Shown: positions 1 through 6,591, numbered from the stretch's first letter. The stretch is DNA of 10,083 nucleotides from JABDGR01 sp964561455 (GCA_964561455.1 CAZLPS010000126.1:1-10083), one strand, 5' to 3'. Notes: generated by a model from the sequence alone, not told the origin. Numbers and translations: made by a program.

Positions 1-109
1 AAGCGGCCTTTGGCACTACCTTGCTTTTCCTCATAGCGTTGGACATACAAGACGCAAAGGAATGGTCCAATGCGCTCCGATCGCGCATGGCGGTAAACAC
101 CCCCATGTC

Positions 110-146
110 GGAATTTCAGTCCCCGGTGTAAGTTGGGGTGAATTCC
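110..146. repeat. Imperfect inverted repeat upstream of a small ORF
   Basis: The left arm GGAATTTCAGTCCCC (110-124) pairs with the right arm GGGGTGAATTCC (135-146) across a 10-base loop, if three unpaired bases are allowed in the left arm. It ends 19 bases before the GGGAGA ribosome binding site of the small ORF at 176-247. It could be a leader-RNA hairpin or an operator. No known riboswitch class is recognised, and there is no T run to make it a terminator. Positions 1-109 hold nothing else I can support. Confidence 0.3.
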
Positions 147-175
147 CGCATATTAAACTCAATCGGGAGATTACC

Positions 176-247
176 ATGATATTTCTCATTGCTGTTGTTG
201 CCGTGGCCGTAATTATTGCCTCCACCACCGTGATTGTCGTGCGTTAG
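176..247 (+). CDS. Possible 23-residue single-pass membrane peptide
   Basis: ATG at 176 is preceded by GGGAGA (165-170) at a 5-base spacing, one of the clearest ribosome binding sites in the window. The product is 23 residues: Met-Ile-Phe-Leu-Ile, then an almost unbroken run of Val, Ala and Ile, ending in Val-Val-Arg before TAG. The composition fits one transmembrane helix with a positively charged C-terminus. The same frame stays open back to an ATG at 62, giving 61 residues, but the hydrophobic segment and the ribosome site favour the short form. I do not recognise a family. It may be a real small membrane protein, a leader peptide, or chance. A hairpin (308-330) follows 60 bases downstream. 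Confidence 0.33.
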   Translation: MIFLIAVVAVAVIIASTTVIVVR

Positions 248-307
248 GGATGGGAAGAAGAACGGGCACTGTCGGACAATCTCAGGCGCAATTCGAGCCA
301 GAGCGCC

Positions 308-330
308 AGGCGGGGCCTCCGGACCCGCCT
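308..330. terminator. GC-rich hairpin, possible weak terminator
   Basis: The arms AGGCGGG (308-314) and CCCGCCT (324-330) are perfectly complementary, with a 9-base loop. The hairpin lies between the small ORF and the sirtuin promoter region. No T tract follows on either strand, so it is at best a factor-assisted terminator or an RNA-stability element. Confidence 0.25.
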
Positions 331-343
331 AGCCGTCGTCACG

Positions 344-373
344 TTGCCTATGATTGTCGGCCAACCCTATAGG
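344..373 (+). promoter_or_regulatory. Candidate sigma-70-type promoter for the sirtuin gene
   Basis: TTGCCT at 344-349 matches 4 of 6 bases of the -35 consensus. TATAGG at 368-373 matches 4 of 6 bases of the -10 consensus, with an 18-base spacer. Transcription would begin near 380, giving a leader of about 50 bases before the ATG at 430. Two weak boxes in GC-rich DNA can arise by chance, so this is only a candidate. Confidence 0.3.
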
Positions 374-429
374 ACCTGAACCACGGACGCTATTGAACTC
401 CCCGCGCCTTGCAGCTAAATTCGCGGCTC

Positions 430-1125
430 ATGAAAGGCATGGCGTCGAAAAAACTGGTATTCCTCACCGGATCGGGCATCAGTGCCGAAAGCGGATTGAA
501 AACTTTTCGCGACGCTGATGGCCTGTGGGAAGGCTACAATGTTTACGATGTCGCCACGCCTGAAGCCTGGGAGCGCGATCCGGCCATGGTCCTCGAGTTT
601 TACAATCTCCGGCGCAAGGGTCTGTTGGCGGCCCAGCCGAACGAGGCCCATCTGGCGCTGGCGCGTCTGGAGGAGAAATATGGCGTTTCGATTGTCACCC
701 AAAACATTGATGACCTGCATGAGCGGGCGGGTTCGTCAAAGATCGTCCATTTGCATGGAGAGTTGCGGAAGGCGCGCAGCAGTGTGGACTCTTCGTTGGT
801 TTATCCCATTGCGGGCTGGGAGTTGAATCTCGGGCAGAAATGCGAATTGGGCAGCCAATTGCGGCCCGACGTTGTCTGGTTTGGGGAGGCGGTCCCATTA
901 ATGGACTTGGCGGAGGAATTGGTCCAAGCGGCGGATATCCTGGTGGTGATTGGCACGAGCCTGCAAGTTCGGCCGGCGGCCAACCTGGCGCATATCTTTG
1001 ACCGGCAAAAGCCGCTGTTCGTCATCGATCCGGGCGAGCTGCCCCTGGCCAGGGCCCCCAATACCACGTTTATCAAAGAGAAGGCGGTCAGCGGCGTGGC
1101 GAAGTTGATTGAAAAGTATTTGTGA
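430..1125 (+). CDS. cobB: NAD-dependent protein deacylase, CobB-like sirtuin lacking most zinc cysteines
   Basis: Sirtuins remove acetyl or other acyl groups from protein lysines using NAD+, in the cytoplasm. Seen from the ATG at 430 (231 residues): NAD-binding GSGISAESG (14-22), then FRDADGLW, a FYNLRR stretch with Tyr58 and Arg61, QNIDDLH (91-97), HLHGE (107-111, His109 the expected catalytic base), VVWFGE (149-153) and GTSLQVRPAA near 175-184. The Tyr-x-x-Arg pair matches the residues that let CobB/SIRT5-type enzymes accept succinyl or malonyl lysine. The zinc module is odd: where E. coli CobB has four cysteines, only Cys138 remains, and the segment after HGEL reads RKARSS. The ATG at 439 aligns better with the E. 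coli N-terminus but has AAAGG only one base upstream; TTG at 409 is also in frame. The gene stands alone, convergent with the fucose-isomerase-like gene. Family certain, start less so. Confidence 0.93.
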   Translation: MKGMASKKLVFLTGSGISAESGLKTFRDADGLWEGYNVYDVATPEAWERDPAMVLEFYNLRRKGLLAAQPNEAHLALARLEEKYGVSIVTQNIDDLHERAGSSKIVHLHGELRKARSSVDSSLVYPIAGWELNLGQKCELGSQLRPDVVWFGEAVPLMDLAEELVQAADILVVIGTSLQVRPAANLAHIFDRQKPLFVIDPGELPLARAPNTTFIKEKAVSGVAKLIEKYL

Positions 1126-1315
1126 GGACTGGGATTAGCCGGCAGAAGAAAGAATCGCTCGCGCAAAGCAGCGGAGGCGCAAAGGATTGGTGTACAGAAT
1201 TGAAAGATAGAACGAGGAATCGGACCGGTTTTGCGCGAGAACCGTGTCTTCCCGCCCGCAAGATGGCGGTTAAAATACTCAGTACCCGCCCCTATTAACG
1301 TCCCCTGATATTTAA

Positions 1316-1336
1316 AGTCCCGCAGGGACGTAAGAA
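1316..1336 (+). repeat. Copy of a GTCCCG-AGGGACG repeat unit
   Basis: The unit AGTCCCGCAGGGACGTAAGA is a near-copy of the arm at 1384-1404 (AGTCCCGGAGGGACGAAAGA), differing at two positions, and of the inverted copy at 1414-1434. Its core GTCCC-GC-AGGGAC is itself palindromic. Three copies within 125 bases of a convergent intergenic region look like part of a dispersed REP-like family. Similar motifs are, from memory, common in Verrucomicrobia. Confidence 0.6.
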
Positions 1337-1341
1337 GGTAA

Positions 1342-1361
1342 CCCAGCTTTTTAATGCTGGG
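1342..1361. repeat. Small hairpin within the repeat region
   Basis: CCCAGC (1342-1347) and GCTGGG (1356-1361) form a perfect 6-bp stem around the loop TTTTTAAT. It lies between two copies of the GTCCCG-AGGGACG unit and may be part of the same composite repeat. It could contribute to termination of the sirtuin transcript, but the T run is in the loop and not after the stem. Confidence 0.45.
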
Positions 1362-1381
1362 CGCCGCTGAACAAAGCGACT

Positions 1382-1436
1382 CGAGTCCCGGAGGGACGAA
1401 AGAAATGGACCGGTTCTTTCGTCCCTCCGGGACTCG
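1382..1436. repeat. Perfect 23-bp inverted repeat with 9-base loop
   Basis: The left arm (1382-1404, starting CGAGTCCCGGAGGGACG) and right arm (1414-1436, ending CGTCCCTCCGGGACTCG) are exact reverse complements around the 9-base loop 1405-1413. It lies in the 440-base gap between two convergent genes, so it would work as a transcription barrier for both, although no T tract follows either arm. It may equally be a mobile palindromic repeat of the REP or MITE kind. Apart from this, the copies at 1316-1361 and a short ACCTCG-AC-CGAGGT palindrome near 1446, the gap 1126-1565 contains no gene I can support. Confidence 0.85.
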
Positions 1437-1565
1437 CGCCAGGCACCTCGACCGAGGTAAGACCACCACATCCGTCTCGCCAAACCCTTCGCGCTTTCGC
1501 GCCTTTGCTTAAGCCGATCGTAGCGCAATTTCAATTATTTGGTATGGCATGAATCGAATCCAGAC

Positions 1566-3191
1566 TCAAAACCCCTTCCCATCCGCTCTGGTTCCGCACA
1601 GCGCCACTTCCAGCCCTAACTCACTCGCTAGCGCCGCCTTGGTATACATCGCCAAATCGGCTTCTGCTGCTGTATTCGCATAGGCGACCTGGATGTGGTT
1701 TGCCTTGTGCCTCGCCATCATCTGGTCCCTCGTTACGCCATAGGTCACCGCGTGCATGATGGGCCATTGGACCGTCGTCGCCTTCCAGCGGCGGTCGGTT
1801 TCTTCCTTGGGCAGCGTGATGACCTTGGCGCGGCCGAGGTCCATTTTGAGTTTTCCTTTTTCGACAAAGATGCGGCTCCAGATGATTTCGCCGGGGCGGG
1901 CGATGCCGCGGACCGTGCCGCCGCCGAGGCGGAAATACATGGGGGGCTGGCGCAGGGAATCCGTGCCGGCGTAGCCGTTGACGTGATGCGCCGGGGGGGC
2001 GCTGCCGGAGATGAGGAAGACCCAGACGTAGTCGCCCGTCGTGTTGCTTTGATCCCAATCGCCCCAGCGGAGATCATGGAGTGTATTCTCGACGGGCTGC
2101 CCGAGGGCGGTGTGGACGCGATTGGTGAACAGGCCATCCAAGCCCGCGCATTCGTCCACTTCATTGAAATGGGTGAGGGGCTGGCCGGGGCGGATGATTT
2201 TGCCGGCGGCATTCGTCACCGGCGGGCGGTCGCCGTTATTCAGGATGCCTTCGACGAGGTCGGAAGCCGGGAGAAGATCTTTCAATCCCTGCTGGTATTG
2301 AATTCCCACCAGTTCGCAGCCGAATTCATCGGCGATGCGCAACGTCGCAACGTACATCTTGCACTGGAGGAGGATTTGCTTCTCGGTCAATTCCGTAGCC
2401 TCATTCGTCCCGAGGTGGAACTTCATGCCCTTGGCGCGAAGCCATTCATAAACGGCGCGGGCCTCGGCATCGGTGACTTGCGTCGTGCCGTAATACAGCG
2501 CGGATTGCGAGAGACGTTCCTTATAGACTCCGGTTGGGAAGAGGAGTTCGTCGGGAATGATGGCGTTGAACATACCCATGCAACCTTCGTCAAAGATGCC
2601 CATGATGGCTTTTTTGCGGAGGAGATCGGCGGCGATTTTTTTGGCGACGGCGCGGGCGCCGGCGGGGACTTTGCATTTGGCAAGCGGCTTGACGTGGGCG
2701 GTCGGGTGTTTCACGACGCCGGTCTTGAGCCAGGCCGCGAGGTTTTTCAAAAACGCTTCGTCCGTGAAATCCTCGCTCCAGAGGGTCGAATATTTAACTC
2801 CCGCCTTCGTAAGCGAGCCATTGAGGTTCAACATGCCGACGAGCCCCGGCCAGGTGCCGCTCCAATTGGCCACAGTCAAAATCGGCGCGCGGTGGGATAT
2901 CAGGCCGTGGAGCAAATGGTGCGAATACTGCCATACCGCCTCAGCGACGATGAGTGGGGTTTTCGGGTCCACATTGGCAAAGACCTCCATGCCCTCCTTT
3001 TGGGACTGGATAAAGCCGTGTTTGCGGGCGGGGTTATAGGGGTGGGCGCGGACAAGGGTGAAGCCGAGTTTGGCGAGGGCGGCCGTCAGGGCCGTTTCCA
3101 TGGCCTGCTGGGCGGGCCAGCAGACTTCATTGGCGGATTGGCGTTGGTCGCCGTTGGCGACGAGCAGAATCTTTTTTAGGGGCTTGGGCAT
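1566..3191 (-). CDS. L-fucose/L-arabinose isomerase family protein
   Basis: This 541-residue cytoplasmic protein resembles the fucose isomerase (FucI) fold, whose members interconvert aldoses and ketoses such as L-fucose and L-fuculose using a divalent metal. Seen: an N-terminal Rossmann-like start (KILLVANGD, 7-15), ILTVANWSGTWPGLVGM (104-120), IMGIFDEGCMGM (196-207), GIQYQQG (296-302), DLVEGILNN (311-319), FNEVDECAGLDGLF (342-355) and KANHIQVAYA (496-505). By recalled alignment to E. coli FucI (591 residues; Glu337, Asp361, His528), the likely metal ligands are Glu314, Asp346 and His499. The protein is shorter than FucI, and its substrate cannot be read from sequence. ATG at 3191 begins a natural N-terminus but has no Shine-Dalgarno sequence; heptamer repeats lie just upstream. 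It follows the last lectin gene by 151 bases on the same strand and may be co-transcribed or have its own promoter. Confidence 0.8.
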   Translation of the reverse strand: MPKPLKKILLVANGDQRQSANEVCWPAQQAMETALTAALAKLGFTLVRAHPYNPARKHGFIQSQKEGMEVFANVDPKTPLIVAEAVWQYSHHLLHGLISHRAPILTVANWSGTWPGLVGMLNLNGSLTKAGVKYSTLWSEDFTDEAFLKNLAAWLKTGVVKHPTAHVKPLAKCKVPAGARAVAKKIAADLLRKKAIMGIFDEGCMGMFNAIIPDELLFPTGVYKERLSQSALYYGTTQVTDAEARAVYEWLRAKGMKFHLGTNEATELTEKQILLQCKMYVATLRIADEFGCELVGIQYQQGLKDLLPASDLVEGILNNGDRPPVTNAAGKIIRPGQPLTHFNEVDECAGLDGLFTNRVHTALGQPVENTLHDLRWGDWDQSNTTGDYVWVFLISGSAPPAHHVNGYAGTDSLRQPPMYFRLGGGTVRGIARPGEIIWSRIFVEKGKLKMDLGRAKVITLPKEETDRRWKATTVQWPIMHAVTYGVTRDQMMARHKANHIQVAYANTAAEADLAMYTKAALASELGLEVALCGTRADGKGF

Positions 3192-3198
3192 GGGGGAA

Positions 3199-3226
3199 TT
3201 AAGAAGGAAGAATTAAGAATTAAGAA
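3199..3226. repeat. Four tandem heptamers TTAAGAA before the isomerase gene
   Basis: On the plus strand the units are TTAAGAA, GGAAGAA, TTAAGAA and TTAAGAA, i.e. TTCTTAA on the coding strand of the isomerase. The array ends 7 bases upstream of the ATG (3191), where a ribosome binding site would be expected and none is seen. It is AT-rich in otherwise GC-rich DNA. The remaining intergenic stretch, 3227-3342, shows no gene or clear terminator. Confidence 0.75.
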
Positions 3227-3342
3227 GTAAAAAATTGGGGAATGCGCCAGGAGCGCCGAACAGGGAGCCGCGTGGCGAACACAAGGACAGGGAACGGAGG
3301 GGGATTTGAGACCACCTGTGCTCTTCACCATCATACTTTTTA

Positions 3343-4416
3343 TCAACCGCGCCGGCCGCGGCCTTGGGCGGGGAGCGGCACGGGCGGGACATATTTTTCC
3401 GCGGCGGCGGGGTTTGGGCGGATTCTGGCGGGGTCGGTGTTGTATTCGACGACGAAGCCGAGGAGTAGAACACTGCCCTGGGAAACATCCCAAGTGGGAC
3501 CAGGTTGCGCGATGGACATACCGCGGGGGCCAAAGCCCATGCCGCGCGGGGGCGGCCCTTGCGCGCGGCCACCGGGCGTCTGGCCGTTGGCGGCGGCCGA
3601 GAAACCTTCCGTGTAGAAATGCAGCCCGTAAAGGAATTTCGCGGTGGGCCGTTCTTCGGGTTCCGTGGGATACCAGTCATTATAACCGATGGGGCCCTCG
3701 TTGTTCACCCGCTGCCAGACATCATTTTGATTGCAGGCGCCGAACCAAGGGCCGGAATACTGACCGGGCACCGTAAACCGCCAAAACTTCGGGTCTTTCA
3801 CGAGATTGAAGACAAAGGTGTTTTCTCCCGGGGAGGAAATCGTGGCGAGGTACCCGCCATGCGCGAGCGCGTATTTTTGGGCATCCAACCAATTGATGCC
3901 TTCCGGAGTGTAGATGGCTTCATAGTAGTGGCCGTTGCCGCCGCCACCGTCGCTCCATCGTTTGGCGCCACCCCCGCCAATGCCGGAGACCGGGCCCCGA
4001 GATGGACTCTGGGCCACGCCCGAGCCGGCCGGTGGCGCACTGGGCAAAGGCGTCGGCAAAACTGGTGCTGGGGGCGGCGGCGGGGTTTCGGCCACGGGAG
4101 TCTCGGGTACCGGGGCTGGCGGGGTGAATTCGGGAGCAATTTCCGCAACCGGAGGCGGCAGATCATCCACGCGCGGGCCTGGCGTGGGATTGCCGGGTGG
4201 TTCGGCGGGGCCGGCGTTGGTGGAGGAATCAGCGGCGAGCGAGACTTCGACGTAGTGCTTTTCGTTAACCGGAGGCGGCGGCCTGGTGGCAAGGAACAAG
4301 AAACCATACAAGACGAGCAAATGCAGCAAAATCGCGACAAGAAAATACACCCGGCGGTTCCCGAGCGATAACACTCGTATTTTGGTGGGGGCGGCGATGA
4401 TGGGCTGGCGGATCAT
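3343..4416 (-). CDS. TonB-like anchored C-type lectin domain protein F (divergent, last of array)
   Basis: This is a 357-residue inner-membrane protein facing the periplasm. A 19-residue N-terminal extension, absent from B-E, precedes a segment NRRVYFLVAILLHLLVL (20-36) that aligns with their N-termini and keeps the helix histidine (His32). HYVEVSL (54-60) follows, then a proline-rich spacer including VDDLPPPVAEIAPE (83-96) and a Gly-rich hinge. The CTLD begins at NGHYYEAIYTPEG (161-173) and runs to about residue 326. It is unusual: the EPD site is EPE (252-254), WDD is WDV (309-311), and a Gly/Pro-rich insertion sits at about 271-308. A basic tail, GRGRRG, ends the protein. Its CTLD is closest to that of C (QKYAL-HGGYLATI, VNNEGP). 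ATG lies 13 bases after the stop of E, without a visible Shine-Dalgarno site. Calcium or sugar binding may be lost or altered; ligand unknown. Confidence 0.85.
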   Translation of the reverse strand: MIRQPIIAAPTKIRVLSLGNRRVYFLVAILLHLLVLYGFLFLATRPPPPVNEKHYVEVSLAADSSTNAGPAEPPGNPTPGPRVDDLPPPVAEIAPEFTPPAPVPETPVAETPPPPPAPVLPTPLPSAPPAGSGVAQSPSRGPVSGIGGGGAKRWSDGGGGNGHYYEAIYTPEGINWLDAQKYALAHGGYLATISSPGENTFVFNLVKDPKFWRFTVPGQYSGPWFGACNQNDVWQRVNNEGPIGYNDWYPTEPEERPTAKFLYGLHFYTEGFSAAANGQTPGGRAQGPPPRGMGFGPRGMSIAQPGPTWDVSQGSVLLLGFVVEYNTDPARIRPNPAAAEKYVPPVPLPAQGRGRRG

Positions 4417-4429
4417 GGTTTAACCGGTG

Positions 4430-5476
4430 CTACGGTTCAATCTCCGGCGGCCCATCTTCCCATTCCACAATATACCCGGCATGCTTGATCATGCCCGATT
4501 GGTCATCCCACAGCGGCTGAAAATCCGGGAGGGGATTGGAGTAGAAGCATAACTTGTCCTGCACACCGTTGGAATTGTCTGGTTCTCCGTCATCCCAGTT
4601 TGTGTATTCGAAGAGACCCTCACCATTTTCCCACACCCACTGCGCGGCGCCCGCTTTGCTGCCCCCAAGCCAGGGGCCGGAAATGCGGTCCACTGAAAGT
4701 ACGAGCCAGAATTTTGGGTCTTGCACGAGGCCGAACACAAAAACATTTTCCTCCGCTGAAGTGATGGTGACGAGATGGCCGCCGCGCACCAGGGCAGCCA
4801 CTCGCGCGGCGTCCCAGGTAATGCCCTCGGGAACGTAGACGGCTTCGTAATAGTGTCCGTTGCGCTGGGAAACGCGCGGTGATTTCTGGGCGTCGGCGAC
4901 CACCACCGGTTTTTCTGCCTTGCCGCCGCGCCCGCCCTGATCGGTTCCACCACCGCCGTGTCCCTGGCCGGAGATTTGATCGCTGGAGGAGCCGGTGCCT
5001 TGGCCCGGTACGGGAGGAGGCACGGCGTCTGGCACAGGGGGGCCCATGGGAAACAATGATGAATTCGGCACGGTTGTCGGCAGGGTGGGCAGCGGGCTGG
5101 ACGGTGCCGCAGTTGATGCCATGTCGGGCGGCGACGAGTCCGGCGGCGACGAATCGGCGTCTTTTCTCTCGAAGGAAAGTTCAGAAACCTGCCTGGGCCC
5201 ATCATCCACCAACGGGCCGGCGGCCGGGGAACCGGAAAAATCGCCGCCCGCCCCGGAATCGCCGCGGGGCCCAGAATTGCGAACCATCTGCCGGGTGGTA
5301 ACGAGCGGCTCGGCCGGTGGCACAAGCGGCACCGGCGCCGGATTGGCCAAAAGGGTGACTTCGAGGTTGGACATTTTCACCTTCGAAGATAACGCCCGCC
5401 CGGCCAGGGGCCAAAGAATAAAGAGCGCCAGCAGGTGCAGCAAAATGGCGGCGAAATAATAATTCCATCGGTTCAT
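4430..5476 (-). CDS. TonB-like anchored C-type lectin domain protein E
   Basis: This is a 348-residue protein. After MNRWNYY comes a transmembrane helix (about 6-25) with His14, then NLEVTLLANP (37-46). The spacer (about 47-205) is rich in Pro, Ser and Gly, with GPLVDDGP (87-94) and GTDQGGRGGKAEKPVVV (177-193). The CTLD spans roughly 206-340: NGHYYEAVYVPEGITW, RGGHLVTITSAEEN, SGPWLGG, GEPDN (297-301) and LWDD (322-325). It has one cysteine (310), so none of the usual CTLD disulfides can form. The linker matches B while the CTLD matches D, making it look like a recombinant. ATG at 5476 has AGGA 5 bases upstream, the best ribosome site in the array, and follows the largest gap (107 bases). Probably an ExbB/ExbD-energised periplasmic protein by analogy with TonB; ligand unknown. 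Confidence 0.87.
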   Translation of the reverse strand: MNRWNYYFAAILLHLLALFILWPLAGRALSSKVKMSNLEVTLLANPAPVPLVPPAEPLVTTRQMVRNSGPRGDSGAGGDFSGSPAAGPLVDDGPRQVSELSFERKDADSSPPDSSPPDMASTAAPSSPLPTLPTTVPNSSLFPMGPPVPDAVPPPVPGQGTGSSSDQISGQGHGGGGTDQGGRGGKAEKPVVVADAQKSPRVSQRNGHYYEAVYVPEGITWDAARVAALVRGGHLVTITSAEENVFVFGLVQDPKFWLVLSVDRISGPWLGGSKAGAAQWVWENGEGLFEYTNWDDGEPDNSNGVQDKLCFYSNPLPDFQPLWDDQSGMIKHAGYIVEWEDGPPEIEP

Positions 5477-5497
5477 GACAAATCCTGCTGTGCGGCA

Positions 5498-5526
5498 ACG
5501 ATAATGGTGATTTTATTTTTGCGCAA
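5498..5526 (-). promoter_or_regulatory. Candidate internal promoter ahead of gene E
   Basis: Read on the minus strand, TTGCGC (5526-5521) is followed after 17 bases by TATCGT (5503-5498), matching 3 of 6 and 4 of 6 bases of the -35 and -10 consensus. The start would fall near 5490, leaving a short leader that contains the AGGA site of gene E. The spacer is strikingly AT-rich. The match is weak, but this is the only sizeable gap inside the array. Confidence 0.25.
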
Positions 5527-5549
5527 GGAGACAAATGGATTTTTCTGCC

Positions 5550-5571
5550 GGGCGGATGGGCCGTCCGGCCC
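5550..5571. repeat. GC-rich hairpin in the D-E gap
   Basis: GGGCCG (5558-5563) and CGGCCC (5566-5571) are exact inverted repeats with a 2-base loop. An alternative stem pairs GGGCGGA (5551-5557) with TCCGGCCC (5564-5571) with one bulge. No T tract follows on the minus strand, so it is not a standard intrinsic terminator. It could protect or partly attenuate the transcript between D and E. Confidence 0.35.
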
Positions 5572-5583
5572 GATAAGCAGCGA

Positions 5584-6591
5584 TTAAATACCGGGAGATT
5601 GTTCATCCCATTCCACAATGTAGCCGGAGTGTTTAATTTTTCCGCTTTGGTCATCCCAAGTGGGCCGGAAATTGGGGCCGGGGAAGGTGTAGTAGCATAA
5701 CTTGTCCTGGACACCCCCGGAATTGTCGGGCTCATCCCCGGCCCAGCAAGTGAACTCGAAAGTGCCTTCGTTATTCTCCCACTGCCACAGCCCCGAAATG
5801 GACCGGCTCCCGCCGACTTTGTGTCCGCCAAGCCAGGGCCCGGAAATGCGGTTTGGCGAAAGCACGAGCCAGAATTTGGGGTCTTGCACGAGGCGGAAAA
5901 CGAAATTATTTTCCTCCGCCGAGGTGAGGGTGACCAAATATCCGCCGCGCGCAAGTGCCGCCGCTTGGGCTTCGTCCCAAGTGATCCCCTCAGCGACAAA
6001 CACGGCTTCGTAAAAGTGACCATTGCCGCCGGAGTCTGTCAGCCAATGGGCGAGGCCGGTAATCGGAACATAGCCGCTGCCCTGCCCTCCCCGACCGCCC
6101 CGCCCGTTGCCGGCGCCGCCGGAGCCGGAGAAAGGCGCGGAGGACGGCCCGAGGCCATTCCCGGCGTCCGGCGGGCGATTTACATTGATCGTGGGCAGGC
6201 CAACTGGCTGGGCGAGGGATTCGGGAGCCGGCGTCGGCAACGTGGGCGGCGCGAAAGAGAATGGTGCCGCGGGATCGGGTTCAACCGGAGACGGGGGCGG
6301 CGGATTTACGTCGGGAGAGATTTCGGCGACTGGTGGCGGACTGTCATCCACCGGAGGCCCGGCCGCCGGAGACCCTGGCTCGCCGGGGTCGTCCAGGGCG
6401 CCGCCCGGAGAATCGGGCGCGGGTAGAGTGAAGCGAGCCGGGGCCTGTGCAGCGGGTTTGGCCGAAAGGGAGACTTCGACATATTGCTTTTCAACCGGTG
6501 CCGGAAAAGCTGGGCGGGCGGCGGGCGTAAACATGACGAGCACCAACAGATGCGCCAGGATTGCGGCCAAATAATAGCGGTAGCGGTTCAC
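5584..6591 (-). CDS. TonB-like anchored C-type lectin domain protein D
   Basis: This is a 335-residue protein with a GTG start. MNRYRYY is followed by a transmembrane helix (about 7-22) with His14 in the sequence AAILAHLL, then QYVEVSL (36-42). The spacer carries GPPVDDSPPPVAEISPDV (78-95) and FAPPTLPTP (113-121), both shared with C, then a Gly-rich hinge (about 155-173). The CTLD, about 188-330, has NGHFYEAVFVAEGITW, ARGGYLVTLTSAEEN, SGPWLGG, GDEPDN (285-290) and TWDD (311-314), with cysteines only at 282 and 299. Its CTLD is nearly the same as that of E around KFWLVLS-RISGPWLGG and WDDQSG-IKH-GYIVEW. It begins 48 bases after the stop of C; the nearest AGGA is too far from the GTG to be convincing. 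The start is fixed by alignment of MNRY with the paralogues. Ligand unknown. Confidence 0.87.
   Translation of the reverse strand: MNRYRYYLAAILAHLLVLVMFTPAARPAFPAPVEKQYVEVSLSAKPAAQAPARFTLPAPDSPGGALDDPGEPGSPAAGPPVDDSPPPVAEISPDVNPPPPSPVEPDPAAPFSFAPPTLPTPAPESLAQPVGLPTINVNRPPDAGNGLGPSSAPFSGSGGAGNGRGGRGGQGSGYVPITGLAHWLTDSGGNGHFYEAVFVAEGITWDEAQAAALARGGYLVTLTSAEENNFVFRLVQDPKFWLVLSPNRISGPWLGGHKVGGSRSISGLWQWENNEGTFEFTCWAGDEPDNSGGVQDKLCYYTFPGPNFRPTWDDQSGKIKHSGYIVEWDEQSPGI

Noticed and set aside
1316..1436. CRISPR array
   Set aside because: There are only two direct copies and one inverted copy, with no regular spacers and no cas genes nearby.
801..1469. 222-residue minus-strand frame across the sirtuin end and the repeat region
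   Set aside because: It is antisense to the sirtuin and its N-terminal part is translated from the palindromic repeats. Such repeats commonly yield spurious proteins.
1695..3179. 494-residue open frame on the plus strand opposite the isomerase gene
   Set aside because: It is antisense to a protein with clear family motifs, and its own sequence is repetitive in Gly, Ala, Asp and Val with no recognisable domain. Long antisense frames are common in GC-rich coding DNA.
3343..4416. F as a pseudogene
   Set aside because: The reading frame is intact, the anchor histidine and linker motif are kept, and the changes are insertions and substitutions without any frameshift or stop.
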